Source: Procambarus clarkii
Lineage: Eukaryota; Arthropoda; Malacostraca; Decapoda; Cambaridae
Direction: 5' to 3'
Length of the DNA stretch: 64,000 nt
Assembly (NCBI RefSeq): GCF_040958095.1
Contig: NC_091227.1
Location: 14,779,762 to 14,843,761, forward strand
The translations under genes were made by a program, and so were the position numbers. Below, piece by piece: positions 29,401 through 41,319 of the stretch. The notes under the pieces were generated by a model. It saw only the letters and a program-made list of their open reading frames with translations. It was not told where the DNA came from and ran no database searches. How positions within the stretch are numbered: the stretch's first letter is position 1; each line of letters starts with the position of its first letter.

Positions 29401-29690
29401 TATTATTTATTTATTTATTTATTTATATACAAGAAGGAGTATTGGGTTTATGAGAATACAGAGACTTGAAGGTTTACAGTCTTGTAAAGACACTAGCACG
29501 CATAGATTAAGGATCTGCCCGAAACGCTAACATATAATTTTAAGAAGGTAATTTCTAGCAAAATTAAAAAAAAATTATTTACAGCTACATTGTAAGAAAG
29601 TATAAAACTATATTGTAAGAAGGTATAAAAATGCTTTGTAAGTATAAAAAAAAATTGTATAAAATTTGAAAAAAAAAATCATATCTTTAG
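29401..29690. mobile_element. Insertion carrying a rearranged SINE tail
   Basis: Starts with (TTTA)n. Then CAGTCTTGTAAAGACACTAG and CACGCATA, as in the tail of the SINE at 17715-17965, are followed by GATTAAGGATCTGCCCGAAACGC. That last segment is the reverse complement of what the SINE has there. Confidence 0.5.
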
Positions 29691-30194
29691 CCATGTTATT
29701 GTGACTCATTGTCTGCTTATCAAACCCTGTCAGCTTTATGACAGGATTATATAAGTTACAGAAATTATAAGTTATATCTTTATATAAATTACCACGGTGT
29801 GTACCTACGAAAACTCCACTGAATCATGTTTCAAATGCATTTTACCTAACCAAATATTATTATTTAAGATATTTCTCATATCTCATAATATTTTGTTACC
29901 ACATAATTCTGCTTCCTACAATAAAATGAATCTTAAATTTTAGCCAATCTTCATTAATTCTTCAAATGCCTATTTGAAGAATATAGGAAGAATATAAAGA
30001 AGAACTATTCCCTTTTGACTTCAGCTTCGCTTATGAACTTTCATTACAGTGTTGTAATGAAAGTTATCACCATTTTTTCTGCTTTTTAAGCATATATTAA
30101 GAAAAATAAATAATTACAGCTAATTAACATGCACTTTTGATAATTTGATTATGACATAACACGTACCCGCTTTTCTTGGGCAATTATATATATA

Positions 30195-30817
<623 letters not shown>

Positions 30818-30847
30818 ATATATATATTATATATTATGTATATAATA

Positions 30848-31054
30848 TGCAATTGACGATCACAAAGCACTGATCATTTTATGCGGAAAATCCACAGAGA
30901 AATATGAAATGAGGTGAACGTTTCGGCTTGTTAAAGCCTTTGTCAACACCAGACTGGTGTTGACAAAGGCTTTAACAAGCCGAAACGTTCACCTCATTTC
31001 ATATTTCTCTGTGGATTTTCCGCATAAAATGATCAGTGTTTTGTGATCGTCAAT

Positions 31055-31058
<4 letters not shown>
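30848..31058. mobile_element. 211-bp near-perfect palindrome
   Basis: Two arms of about 105 bp meeting at ACACCAGACTGGTGT near 30953, with one mismatch seen (AAGCAC against the complement of GTGTTT). Arm ends are TGCAATTGACGATCACAAA. The arms contain GGTGAACGTTTCGGCTTG. Flanked by TA-rich sequence on both sides, as for copies A-E but with unrelated arms. No coding capacity. Confidence 0.9.
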
Positions 31059-31267
<209 letters not shown>

Positions 31268-31404
31268 TTTCTCTTACACTTAATCTCCCTCTCAATCCCA
31301 TCAACCCTATTCGCATACCTAAGGTTTCACATCCGCATGGAAAAAGGATTTAACAAATATTTCAGAAGGGCTTCCTGACATTAAGGAAGTGTAAGGAATC
31401 CTTC

Positions 31405-31935
31405 AGAATTTTGTTTACCACATACATCTAAGACCAGTCTTGGAGTATGCAGTCCCAGCATGGAGCCCATACCTTGTCAAGCACAAGATGAAGCTGACAA
31501 AAGTTCAAAGGTATGTAACTAGGCAAGTTCCAGAACTAAGAAGCATGAGATACGAGGAAAGGCTGTGTGAACTGCACGTCACGCCGCTGGAAGACAGAAG
31601 AGCTCAGGAAGAAATGATTACCACATACAAAATTCTTAGGAGAATTGACAGGGTAGACAAGGATGGATTAATTAACACGGGTGGTACATGTACAAGGGGA
31701 CACAGGCGGAAGTTGAGAACCCAAATAAGCCACAGAGAAGTTAGAAAGAACTTTTCAGTGTCAGAGTAGCTAGTAAATGGAATTCCCTAGGAAATGATGT
31801 GGTGGAGGCTGACTCCATGCACAATTTCAAATATAGATATGATAGAGCTCAAGAAGCTCAGGATTCTGTTCACCAGTAGATTGACTGTTGAGATGCGGGA
31901 CCAAAGAACCGAAGCTCAATCCCCGAAAGCACAAC
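31405..31935 (+). pseudogene. Non-LTR retrotransposon (CR1/L2-like), 3' end of reverse transcriptase
   Basis: The 109-codon frame 31440-31769 reads EYAVPAWSPYLVKHKMKLTK, then VQRYVTRQVPELRSMRYEER and LEDRRAQEEMITTYKILRRI. This is the conserved thumb/C-terminal region of CR1/Rex/L2-type reverse transcriptases. The preceding LYTTYVRP motif is in another frame (near 31410-31440), so the copy is frameshifted and 5'-truncated. The 3' part from 31790 (AGGCTGACTCCAT to about 31935) is the sense version of the minus-strand fragments at 7530-7815 and 26777-27540, tying those together as one family. Confidence 0.8.
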
Positions 31936-32367
31936 TTAGCAGAGTACATTCCTAACTTCCCTTCCATCCATCTAAAGTCATCAGAGTACTCCAAACGCTT
32001 CTGTCTTGCTTTCTTTAGTGTGTCCTCAAAATTCTGACCCAAATTTTCTAAGTATCATTTTCTACGAACAGAGTTTTCGGTAGCTTCGAATTCTTCACCG
32101 TTCAAACTACAATTATACTAATAACGGCGTTTCAAGTATATTATTAATACAAATTTATAACTAATATGTTTGCACGTATATATATAGTGAGCCATTAACC
32201 TTACGAACCTTGAGTGGTAAACCATATGGACCTTACCACCCCTGAACGAGTGGTGAGCCCTGCTAAATATTTACTTCTACTTTCGTTATGAAATTTGATT
32301 ATTTCAGAGTAAAAATAGGTTTGATCATGTTCTGCAGTCAGCACCAACATTATAGTAAGTAAATATA

Positions 32368-32423
<56 letters not shown>

Positions 32424-32425
<2 letters not shown>

Positions 32426-33760
32426 TTAGAACACTTTCCCACCAGGAGACTCGAACCCTAGCCAGCATAGAAGCCTTCCAGCAACTGGCATAACAGGTAC
32501 GCCTTAACCCACTCCACCACCTGCTCAGACCCCTAAAGAGATGGTAATTTCGGAGTATTTATACACTCCAAAGACCACCACCTCCCAAGAGCACTAGAGC
32601 AAGTGAGGGGTCATTTTTACGTTTTTTCATCAAGTCCCTGTTAATATGGGAGAACGCTGTGTCTATGCTTAAGGCACAACTCTCCTAAACACGAGAGTGA
32701 AGTATACAACTTTAGAACACTTTTCCACCAGGAGACTCGCACCCTAGCCACCACAGAAGCCTTCCAGCAACTGGCCTAACAGGTATGCCTTAACTCACTC
32801 CACCACCTGCTCAGACCCCTAAAGAGATGGTAATTTCGGAGTATTTATACACTCCAAAAACCACCACCTCCCAAGAGCACTAGAGCAAGTGAGGGGTCAT
32901 TTTTACGTTTTTTCATCAAGTCCCTGTTAATATGGGAGAACACTGTGTCTATGCTTAAGGCACAACTCTCCTAAACACGAGAGTGAAGTATACAACTTTA
33001 GAACACTTTCCCACCAGGAGACTCGAACCCTAGCCAGCATAGAAGCCTTCCAGCAACTGGCATAACAGGTACGCCTTAACCCACTCCACCACCTGCTCAG
33101 ACCCCTAAAGAGATGGTAATTTCGGAGTATTTATACACTCCAAAGACCACCACCTCCCAAGAGCACTAGAGCAAGTGAGGGGTCATTTTTACGTTTTTTC
33201 ATCAAGTCCCTGTTAATATGGGAGAACACTGTGTCTATGCTTAAGGCACAACTCTCCTAAACACGAGAGTGAAGTATACAACTTTAGAACACTTTCCCAC
33301 CAGGAGACTCGAACCCTAGCCAGCACAGCAGCCTTCCAGCAACTGGCATAACAGGTACGCCTTAACCCACTCCACCACCTGCTCAGACCCCTAAAGAGAT
33401 GGTAATTTCGGAGTATTTATACACTCCAAAGACCACCACCTCCCAAGAGCACTAGAGCAAGTGTGGGGTCATTTTTACGTTTTTTCATCAAGTCCCTGTT
33501 AATATGGGAGAACACTGTATCTATGCTTAAGGCACAACTCTCCTAAACACGAGAGTGAAGTCTTGGGAGGTGGTGGTCTTTGGAGTGTATAAATACTCTG
33601 AAATTACCATCTCTTGAGGGGTCTGAGCAGGTGGTAGAGTGGGTTAAGGCGTACCTGTTATGCCAGTTGCTGGAAGGCTTCTGTGCTGGCTAGGGTTCGA
33701 GTCTCCTGGTGGGAAAGTGTTCTAAAGTTGTATACTTCACTCTCGTGTTTAGGAGAGTTG

Positions 33761-33766
<6 letters not shown>
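32424..33766. mobile_element. tRNA-like SINE unit: four tandem 286-bp copies plus one inverted
   Basis: CTTTAGAACAC recurs at 32424, 32710, 32996 and 33282, an exact 286-bp period. The copies differ by few bases. The fourth is interrupted at about 33560 and continues as an inverted partial copy to 33766. In the inverted copy the plus strand reads CAGGTGGTAGAGTGGGTTAA (A box) and AGGGTTCGAGTCTCCTGGTG (perfect B box), so each unit carries a tRNA-like promoter, on the minus strand in the four tandem copies. (TA)n flanks both ends (32364-32423 and 33767-33839). Confidence 0.85.
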
Positions 33767-33839
<73 letters not shown>

Positions 33840-33843
<4 letters not shown>

Positions 33844-34396
33844 CTTACGCAAGGCTAGTTGGCTTTGGGTGGCTTTGGGTATCTTTTGGAGACTTTAGGT
33901 GGCTTTGGGTATCTTTGGGTGGCTTTGAGTAGCTCAGGGTAGCTTTAGGTGGCTTTTGGGTAGCTTTAGGTAATTCTACTACACATGATAGATGAGCAAT
34001 GTACAATACCAGCCATGACAGATCGTGACCAGGTTGGCTTTAGCCTCCCTCTAGTACATCAGCCAACGAAAGCCATACCAGGAGCTGTTTGAAAATGTTT
34101 ACCTAAATTATAACATTATTACAAAGATTAACATCGTTGAAAATATTTGATTTCGTTCATATATGGATCTAATTTTTTTTCCAACATAACGCCTGAACAC
34201 AGAATCTCTAATACAACGAGAAATATGATGTTCATTTGGGATCAAAGGGGCCCGAGAGAGACAGGAAGTTATAGACTACTAAAGAAATGAGACGGAGAGA
34301 AAGGAAGAGAGGGAAGGAGGAAAGACAGGAGGGTCTCATGTCTCAGATTTCCGATATTTCCGGAAATTGAAAACTGCACGGGGGGGGGGGGGGGTT
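33840..34396. other. Short GGCTTTGGGT repeats, then non-coding
   Basis: 33858-33972 holds about ten imperfect copies of GGCTTTGGGT or TAGCTTTAGG. No gene seen up to a G run at 34381-34395 that borders the next satellite. Confidence 0.6.
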
Positions 34397-36292
34397 GGCA
34401 AAATGTGACCCATCACTATTTTCAGTAATTGGCATATTTTCCGTACAAAAAGTCGTAAATTCTAACTGCAAATATGTGCAAAGAGCCAGAATTTGGCTCC
34501 AAAATATGGCTTTGGAGTCGGATTTGGGATATTTGGAATATTTTGAAGAATGCAGGGGTGTTTGGGCAAAATTTGACCCATCGCCGTTTTCGGTAATTGG
34601 CCTATTTTAGGTATAAAAAGTTGTAATTTCAAACTGTAAATATGTGAATAGAACCAGAACTAGGCTCCAAAATATAGCTCTGGAGTCGGATTTGGGTTAT
34701 TTGGGATATTTTGAAAACTGCAAGGGGGTTTGGGCAAAATGTGATCCATCGCTATTTTCAGTAATTGGCATATTTTGGGTATAAAAAGTCAGAATTTCAA
34801 ACAGCAAATATGTGCAAAGAACCAGAATTTTGCTCCAAAATATAGCTCAGGAGTCGGATTTGGGATATTTAGGATATTTTGAAAACTGCAGGGGGGTTTG
34901 GGCAAAATGTGACCAATCGCCATTTTCAGTAATTGGCATATTTTCGGTATAAAAAGTCGCAATTTCAAACTGCAAATATGTGCAGAGAGCGAGATTTTGG
35001 CTCCAAAATATGGCTCAGGAGTAATATTTGGGATATTTTGAGAACTGCAGAGACGTTTTGGCAAAATGTGACCCTTCGCGGTTTTCAGTAATTGGCATAT
35101 TTTCCGTATTAAAAGTCGCAATTTCAAATTGCGAATATGTGCAGAGAGCCAGATTTTGGCTCCAGAATATTGCTCAGGAGTCGAATTTGGGATGTTTGGG
35201 ATATTTTGAAAACTGCAGGGGGGTTTGGGCAAAATGTGATCCACCGCCGCTTTCAGTAATTGGCATATTTTCGGTATAAAAAGTCGAAATTTCAAACTGC
35301 GTATGCGTGCAGAGAACCAGAATTTGGCTCCAGAATATGGGTCAGGAGTCGAATTTGGGATGTTTGAGATATTTTGAAAACTGCAGGGGGGTTTGGGCTA
35401 AATGTGACCCACCGCCGTTTTCAGTAATTGGCATATTTTCGGTATAAAAAGTCGGAATTTCAAACTGCGAAAACTGCAAACAGTTTTCAGAATATCCCAA
35501 ACATCCCAAATTCGAATCCTGAGCCAGATTCTGAAGCCATATTCCGAAGCCAAATTCTGGCTTTCTGCACGTATTTGCAGTTTGAAATTACGACTTTTTA
35601 TACCGAAAATATGCCAATTACTGAGAGCGGCGGTGGGTCACATTTTGCCCAAACCCCCCTGCAGTTTTCAAAATATCCCAAACATCCCAAATTCGATACC
35701 TGAGCCATATTTTGGAGCCAAATTCTGGCTCTCTGCACCTATTCGCAGTTTGAAATTTCGAATTTTATTCCGAAAATAGGCCAATTACTGAAAGCGGCGG
35801 TGGGTCACATTATGAACAAACCCCCCATGCAGTTTTCAAAATATCCCAAACATCCCAAATTCGATATCCGAGCCATATTTTGGAGCCAAATTCTGGCTCT
35901 CTGCACCAATTCGGAGTTTGAAATTCCGACTTTTATTCCGAAAATAGGCCAATTACTGAGAGCGGCGGTGGGTCACATTTTGCCCAAACCCCCCTGCAGT
36001 TTTCAAAATATCCCAAACATCCCAAATCCGATATCCGAGCCATATTTTGGAGCCAAATTCTGGCTCTCTGCACATATTCGCAGTTTGCAATTCCGACTTT
36101 TTATACCGAAAATAGGCCAATTGCTGAAAGCGGCGGTGGATCACATTTTGCCCAAACCCCCCTGCAGTTCTCAAAATATCCCAAACATCCCAAATTCGAT
36201 ACCTGAGCCATATTTTGGAGCCCAATTCTGGCTCTCTGTACCTATTCGCAGTTTGAAATTCCGAATTTTTATACGGAAAATAGGCCAGGTAA
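34397..36292. repeat. ~168-bp satellite array with an internal orientation switch
   Basis: Units contain GGGCAAAATGTGACCCATCG, AGTAATTGGCATATTTTCGG, AAAAAGTCG-AATTTCAAACTG and GGATATTTTGAAAACTGCAG at about 168-bp spacing. From 34397 to about 35475 they run in one direction. From about 35480 to 36292 they are inverted (CTGCAGTTTTCAAAATATCC and so on). Divergence between units is moderate. Short peptides in the open frames are not conserved between frames. Confidence 0.93.
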
Positions 36293-36329
36293 TCTAGGTA
36301 ATAGGTTTCCATCAGTGTCCATTCGTGCT

Positions 36330-36640
36330 AGTACCTCTAGAGTTAAATGACTTCTGTACCTCTTAAGTTCCCAGAAATTTGTATGTTGTGATCATGTCTA
36401 TTTTCACTGTCAGGCGAGATTTAAATCTATTGGTCTTTCCTCGTAGCCAATACCTCTTATGTCTGGTACTAGTCTGGTGGCATACCTTAGAATCGCCTCT
36501 AAACTTCGTATCTAGGGAATTACACGACTGACTCCATGCTGGAGCTGTGTACTCTAGGGTTAGTCTAATGTGTGTAGTATACTAGGTTCTAAATGAATCT
36601 TTAGACATGCGCAAAAGCAGATTGTTGGGCAACCTCGTAT
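36330..36640 (-). pseudogene. LINE reverse-transcriptase fragment
   Basis: Minus-strand relic of the same LINE family as 27200-27540. The plus-strand string GACTCCATGCTGGAGCTGTG and the following GGTTAGTCTAATGTGTGTAG correspond to the LYTTYVRP-LEYAAPAW region. Many substitutions and stops. Confidence 0.6.
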
Positions 36641-39600
36641 GTCGCTGACGTTATCTTAAACCCTTATGGCTTAAGAGGGACAGATGGGGGTTTTAAGGGG
36701 ACAGTTGGTTTTTATGGAAAATAAAGACATCTCACTCGGAGATGGGATGTCTTGCATCCCATTTTTCTTTTGGCATAGTTCCTGAAGGCTTTAATCTTCC
36801 AAATGGTACCTGGTGTACCGTCTTCAGTACTCTGCCCGTCCTCAAACCACACATTGCCATGAGAAACTAGAAGCCACCCCCCCACCCCCTCTTCAAACCT
36901 GGATATTAGATATTTATGGTCTGAAAGCATGATATGAGTTCAGTAATTGTCTAAATTTAAACTTGCAAATGAATCTGTTGTAAAAGTTATTTTCAATTTA
37001 CAGGTGTTACAGTATCAACATCGTTGGAGTGTGGAATGGCGATTTCGGCGGCATGTATAGACCTGCACTCCGACTCGAAGGCATTAGATGAGACGCAGAC
37101 AACGCCATCTGTTGGCGGAGGTGCGGCATCTGTAAGAGACTCCCGTTTCATTCCTGTTGGGTGAGGTGGATGGGTAGGTTGGGTAGTTGGGTGGTTGGGT
37201 TGGGTAGTCATTTCACATGACTACCTCTGAGAGTAGTAACGATATCAATGCCATCTAGAGTACGCATCAAATTACATTTCACTGTTCCCCAGTGAAGATT
37301 GTCAACCTAGGTTCACCCAGTATACTTTGGCTAATGACTTTTACGTTCACAGAGGTGACGTGATGAGTATTGAGCTGTGGAAATTAGTTCACCTCGGGCA
37401 GTCCCGAACTCCTGACTTCCTCCTATGAGAGGACAAGTGGCCGCCGTCGGTAGTGAGCAGTGTTGTGTGGACCAACGTACACAGGATTTGGCAAAGAGGC
37501 GTTAAGAGATGATGGTAGTGTACGTCTGCTGAGAAGTGCTGGTAAGTGTTGCTGGAGACTTCTGCCAGGGTTGTTAGATACCCCTGAAAGTGATTATTTG
37601 TAACCTCTGTCAGCGTGTTGCCGAATCCCTCTGCCAGTTTATTTTTTTTTTGTAGAGCAGATGAGGCATTGGGACATCGTGACGATACGGTGTGGAGACT
37701 GGCCCAGGTTGAAGGTGAACTCGCCGGTGATTCCCATTAAGCGTGGACGACGTGTACTTGAAGATAGTGAACTCGCCGGGATTTGAAGAACACTGCAGAT
37801 ACATTGTGTCGTGGGTGAAAGCGATACTTTACGTAAGTGTAGTTATACTTCTATTGATAATATCAAGGTGTATTTGCATCTTGGTTTAACCCCTTTATTC
37901 CTTGCACTATTACTTACTACCACCAATTCTTGAACTTAGTCGAGAGCTTGGGATCATAGGAGACGGCTATAAGGCACATACAGAACCCGGTTACTGGCTC
38001 CAGCAGGCCGTAACAAAGTTTATTCTATTATAAATAGCTGCTGTAAAGTGTATGACGGGAAAAGTTTTTCCTAAGAATTTTCTGTAAACGGAAATCGCGG
38101 GTACGAGGAAATAGTTTTAGAAAATCTTTTTTTCATATTAATACTACTGTATTAACGAAGCTAAATGTAATATCAAACCTTCACCTAACCATGGCTAGAG
38201 AGGAGATATTAGTATTTATGTAGTTCCCCATACATTCCGTTGACTACGGGCTCACCATAGCCCGTGCTACTTGGAACTTTCTGTTCCAGTTAGCGAGTCT
38301 TTAACAACAACAAACAACATTCCCTTGAGTGGATCTCCTCCTCGAGGACAAGTTGTATATCATTCTTCTGCTCCCTAGGGTTAGATTTTTTAAACTTCTG
38401 CTAGTTACTGTAGTAGTCAATAGTTGGACCATTCCTTCAGTCTGTCAAGGGCAGCTTTTAATATCCTCCTGTCGTAATCTAGATTTAGCATACTCGACAA
38501 ACATTGAGGCACATGTCTATTGTTACGGAAAGGTATCGGGACGTGTTAATTAACCGCACAAAGCATAAAAATATATACAATTACAATGTGTTAAACTTTT
38601 GCAGAAGAAGCCAGGACAACCGTGGGTGAGGTTTGGACAAGCACTGCTCGTCTGGTGGCGGGAAGTCTGGTAGCCAGCCAATCAGTCGCTAACAAAGATA
38701 ACGAGTGCACAGTTAGATTTTGGCATAAGCAGTTAAGCAGTAGTCCACTCACCCCATCGACGATAACATCCCTTCATGACTGGCAGTACAGAATCATAAT
38801 CGACTTAAGCAGTGCTTCACTCCGGAATGCAGTGTGATGGTTCTGCGTACTAGGCGTTTGACTGAGGCGCCTAATAGGAGTTACGTGAAATTTGTAGACT
38901 GTGAAATAGTGCGAAATTATAGTGTCTTTATTGATACGAAATAGAAGACCTACTGCCTGGTTACGGCAATGGATTGATTTGTACAGTGAATTAACCTGTT
39001 TATATGTTGTACACACAGTTGTAATATATATTTCTTTGGATAATAGACGAGGTAGTGGCCTTGGTTCATTTTTTCCAAATGATTTCTAGATCTTGGTCAA
39101 GGTCAGGGACCCAGCCTTGTGTCGCCCCTGACGATGGGCCAGGCTGGAGGAGAATAACTCCTAATAGAAAACATATGAAATGAGACTAGTTGTATATAAA
39201 TGGCATCATTACTGGTACACACGTGTTGGGGCTGCTCCACAGCAGGAAGTTCCCATGTAGTGGGAACCATTTAGTTAGATACTGGTACAATGTTGTAGGT
39301 CGCCGAATTACTGTGGAGTGGTTGTAAATAGAGGCGGGACAAACTGTTTGGTACGTTACCTTTGACCTGATAGTTGCTCGGGACTCGGTAAATGGGTATA
39401 ATAAATGGGGTTAATATTAATATATAATGTTTACGGATTAGTAAAAGAGTATAATAAATGGGTTTAATACTAAATAAATGGGTATAATAAAGTTAAGCAA
39501 CTGTTGAGGTGCATTCTGGGAGGAAAGAGTTCAAATTGGTCTAGGGGAATATGGTAAGGAAAAAGTTTGTACAAGCTAACTGGACTTTTGTCAAGAGGTT

Positions 39601-41069
39601 TATTAAGAACTTGGCCAAATCCAACAGAACTCCTATTTTATTATTTTTAACTTGTTTTAGGGTAGCCTTAAGTTGGTAATTCACTGTGGTATTGAGACAT
39701 GACTAATTATAGTTTGTTGGATGTTATGTCAGCGTACTTGCCTATATACATTGATTAGTTAAAGAGGAATAGTGAAATGCAGTTTAATGCATACGGATTA
39801 GTAATCGTGGCAAGGGGTAATTATTTAGATATTAATGAAGTCGATGATAAATAGAACGTAATAATAATATAAGGAATGCATTTGTTCAGTATAATATTGT
39901 TAATGTATCAATACATTAATGTATTAATGTGTAGCCTTTTTTCATAAATGTTAGTGGAAATGGCAAAATTGTAACTCGTAAATATTGGTTTATAATAGTC
40001 AATTATCGAGGACTTGGTCGGGCATGCTGGCTTTAGGGGGACAGAGCCGGAATGAGGTCAGGTGATACAAGAATGGGCAGGTGTATTTAAATTATATTCA
40101 CATTTATATGCATTTAAGGTTGTTTTAGATTTAGCTACTCAGAACGAAATGTCCATGTAGCACGGACTATGGTGAGCCCATAAACTAAAGTAATTTTAGG
40201 CGTATTTAAAGTTTTTGGATAGTGTGGAGAAACAGGGGGGGGGGGGTCCCACCAAACACACACCGAAACTACGACGTTGGTACAACGTTCGAACAAGTTT
40301 TAACACCACCTAACCAGTTATAACAACCAATATAGCAAGTTGTAACAACGTTCTAATACGTCATAAACACGTTAAGCCAAGATGTAACAACTTTATTACA
40401 AGTTGTAACAAGCGGAAAATGGAGACAGTTTCGGTTTGTGTTTCCAGGGGTGTCCCTGCTGTAAATAAAGTGGAAGAGGAATTAATTATCCGTTTTTCCT
40501 TCGGACAGGTAGAAGACTTACACGGACGCCTTGGCGAGTTTGGGGTTGAGGCTTGACGCAGAATCATTAGATTATTGTGGGTAGAAAGTGGCGTTTCATC
40601 TACACAAGTTGACAGTATGGAAGAGGAATGAACGCGGTGAACGTGAGCTTCGTCGTACTTATGTAAGTATAGCATATGTTATGGAATTAAAAAGGAAGAA
40701 AAAACGTTGTACTAATAGTAGTTTAATGAGCTAGAATACCAAGGATAAAAGAATATTAGGTAAACATGTCAGATTTTTAGAGGCTGAAACTTTGTTACAC
40801 AAAAAATAGCAAGATTTAAATATATAGATAGGAATAAGAATAATGAAACGACAGGGATTAATTGAAAAAAATAGCACATGTTAATTTTGGAACTCTTTGC
40901 AGACTGGTGTGTTGGCGAGGCGGCCAGTAGTTGGCGAAGTTTGGCCCTTGGACATCTGTTAGACACTTGGCAGAAAGTGAAACGACCAATCGGCGTCGCT
41001 AGACTTGACGTGACCCAGGCAAGGTTAACGTGGGTCATGTCTGGAGGGTTAGTGTCTCATCTCGCAGTC
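36641..41069. other. Mostly single-copy stretch, no recognisable protein
   Basis: No open frame here shows a known domain. Two SINE-tail fragments are present: 38245-38312 (CGGGCTCACCATAGCCCGTG then (AAC)n, plus) and 40118-40190 (minus). Exon-like segments with good splice strings lie at 37656-37832, from 38605, at about 40511-40662 and from 40903. They could belong to a non-coding transcript or an unrecognised gene. Confidence 0.4.
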
Positions 41070-41206
41070 CATATTACTGAAAGCTGCTGTGGGTCACATT
41101 TTGCCCAAACCCCCCTGCAGTTATCAAAATATCCCAAACATCCCAAATTCGATACCTGAGCCATATTTTGGAGCCAAATTCTGGCTCTCTGCACCTATTT
41201 GCAGTT
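41070..41206. repeat. Isolated partial monomer of the ~168-bp satellite
   Basis: Contains GGTCACATTTTGCCCAAACC, CTGCAGTTATCAAAATATCC and ATTTTGGAGCCAAATTCTGG in the inverted orientation of 35480-36292. It ends at GCACCTATTTGCAGTTT, directly joined to the first unit of the 31-bp satellite. Confidence 0.9.
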
Positions 41207-41319
41207 TCGCCGCTACCTGCCAAAAATCGACCGATTTTCGCCGCTAGCGGCCAAAAAAGGGGCTATTTTCGCCGCTAGCGGCCAAAAATCGTGCGAATTT
41301 CGCCGTTAGCGGCCAAAAA

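Noticed and set aside
33615..33725. tRNA gene with long variable arm on the plus strand
   Set aside because: The same segment recurs in each 286-bp repeat unit, and stem pairing is incomplete. It is better explained as a SINE head.
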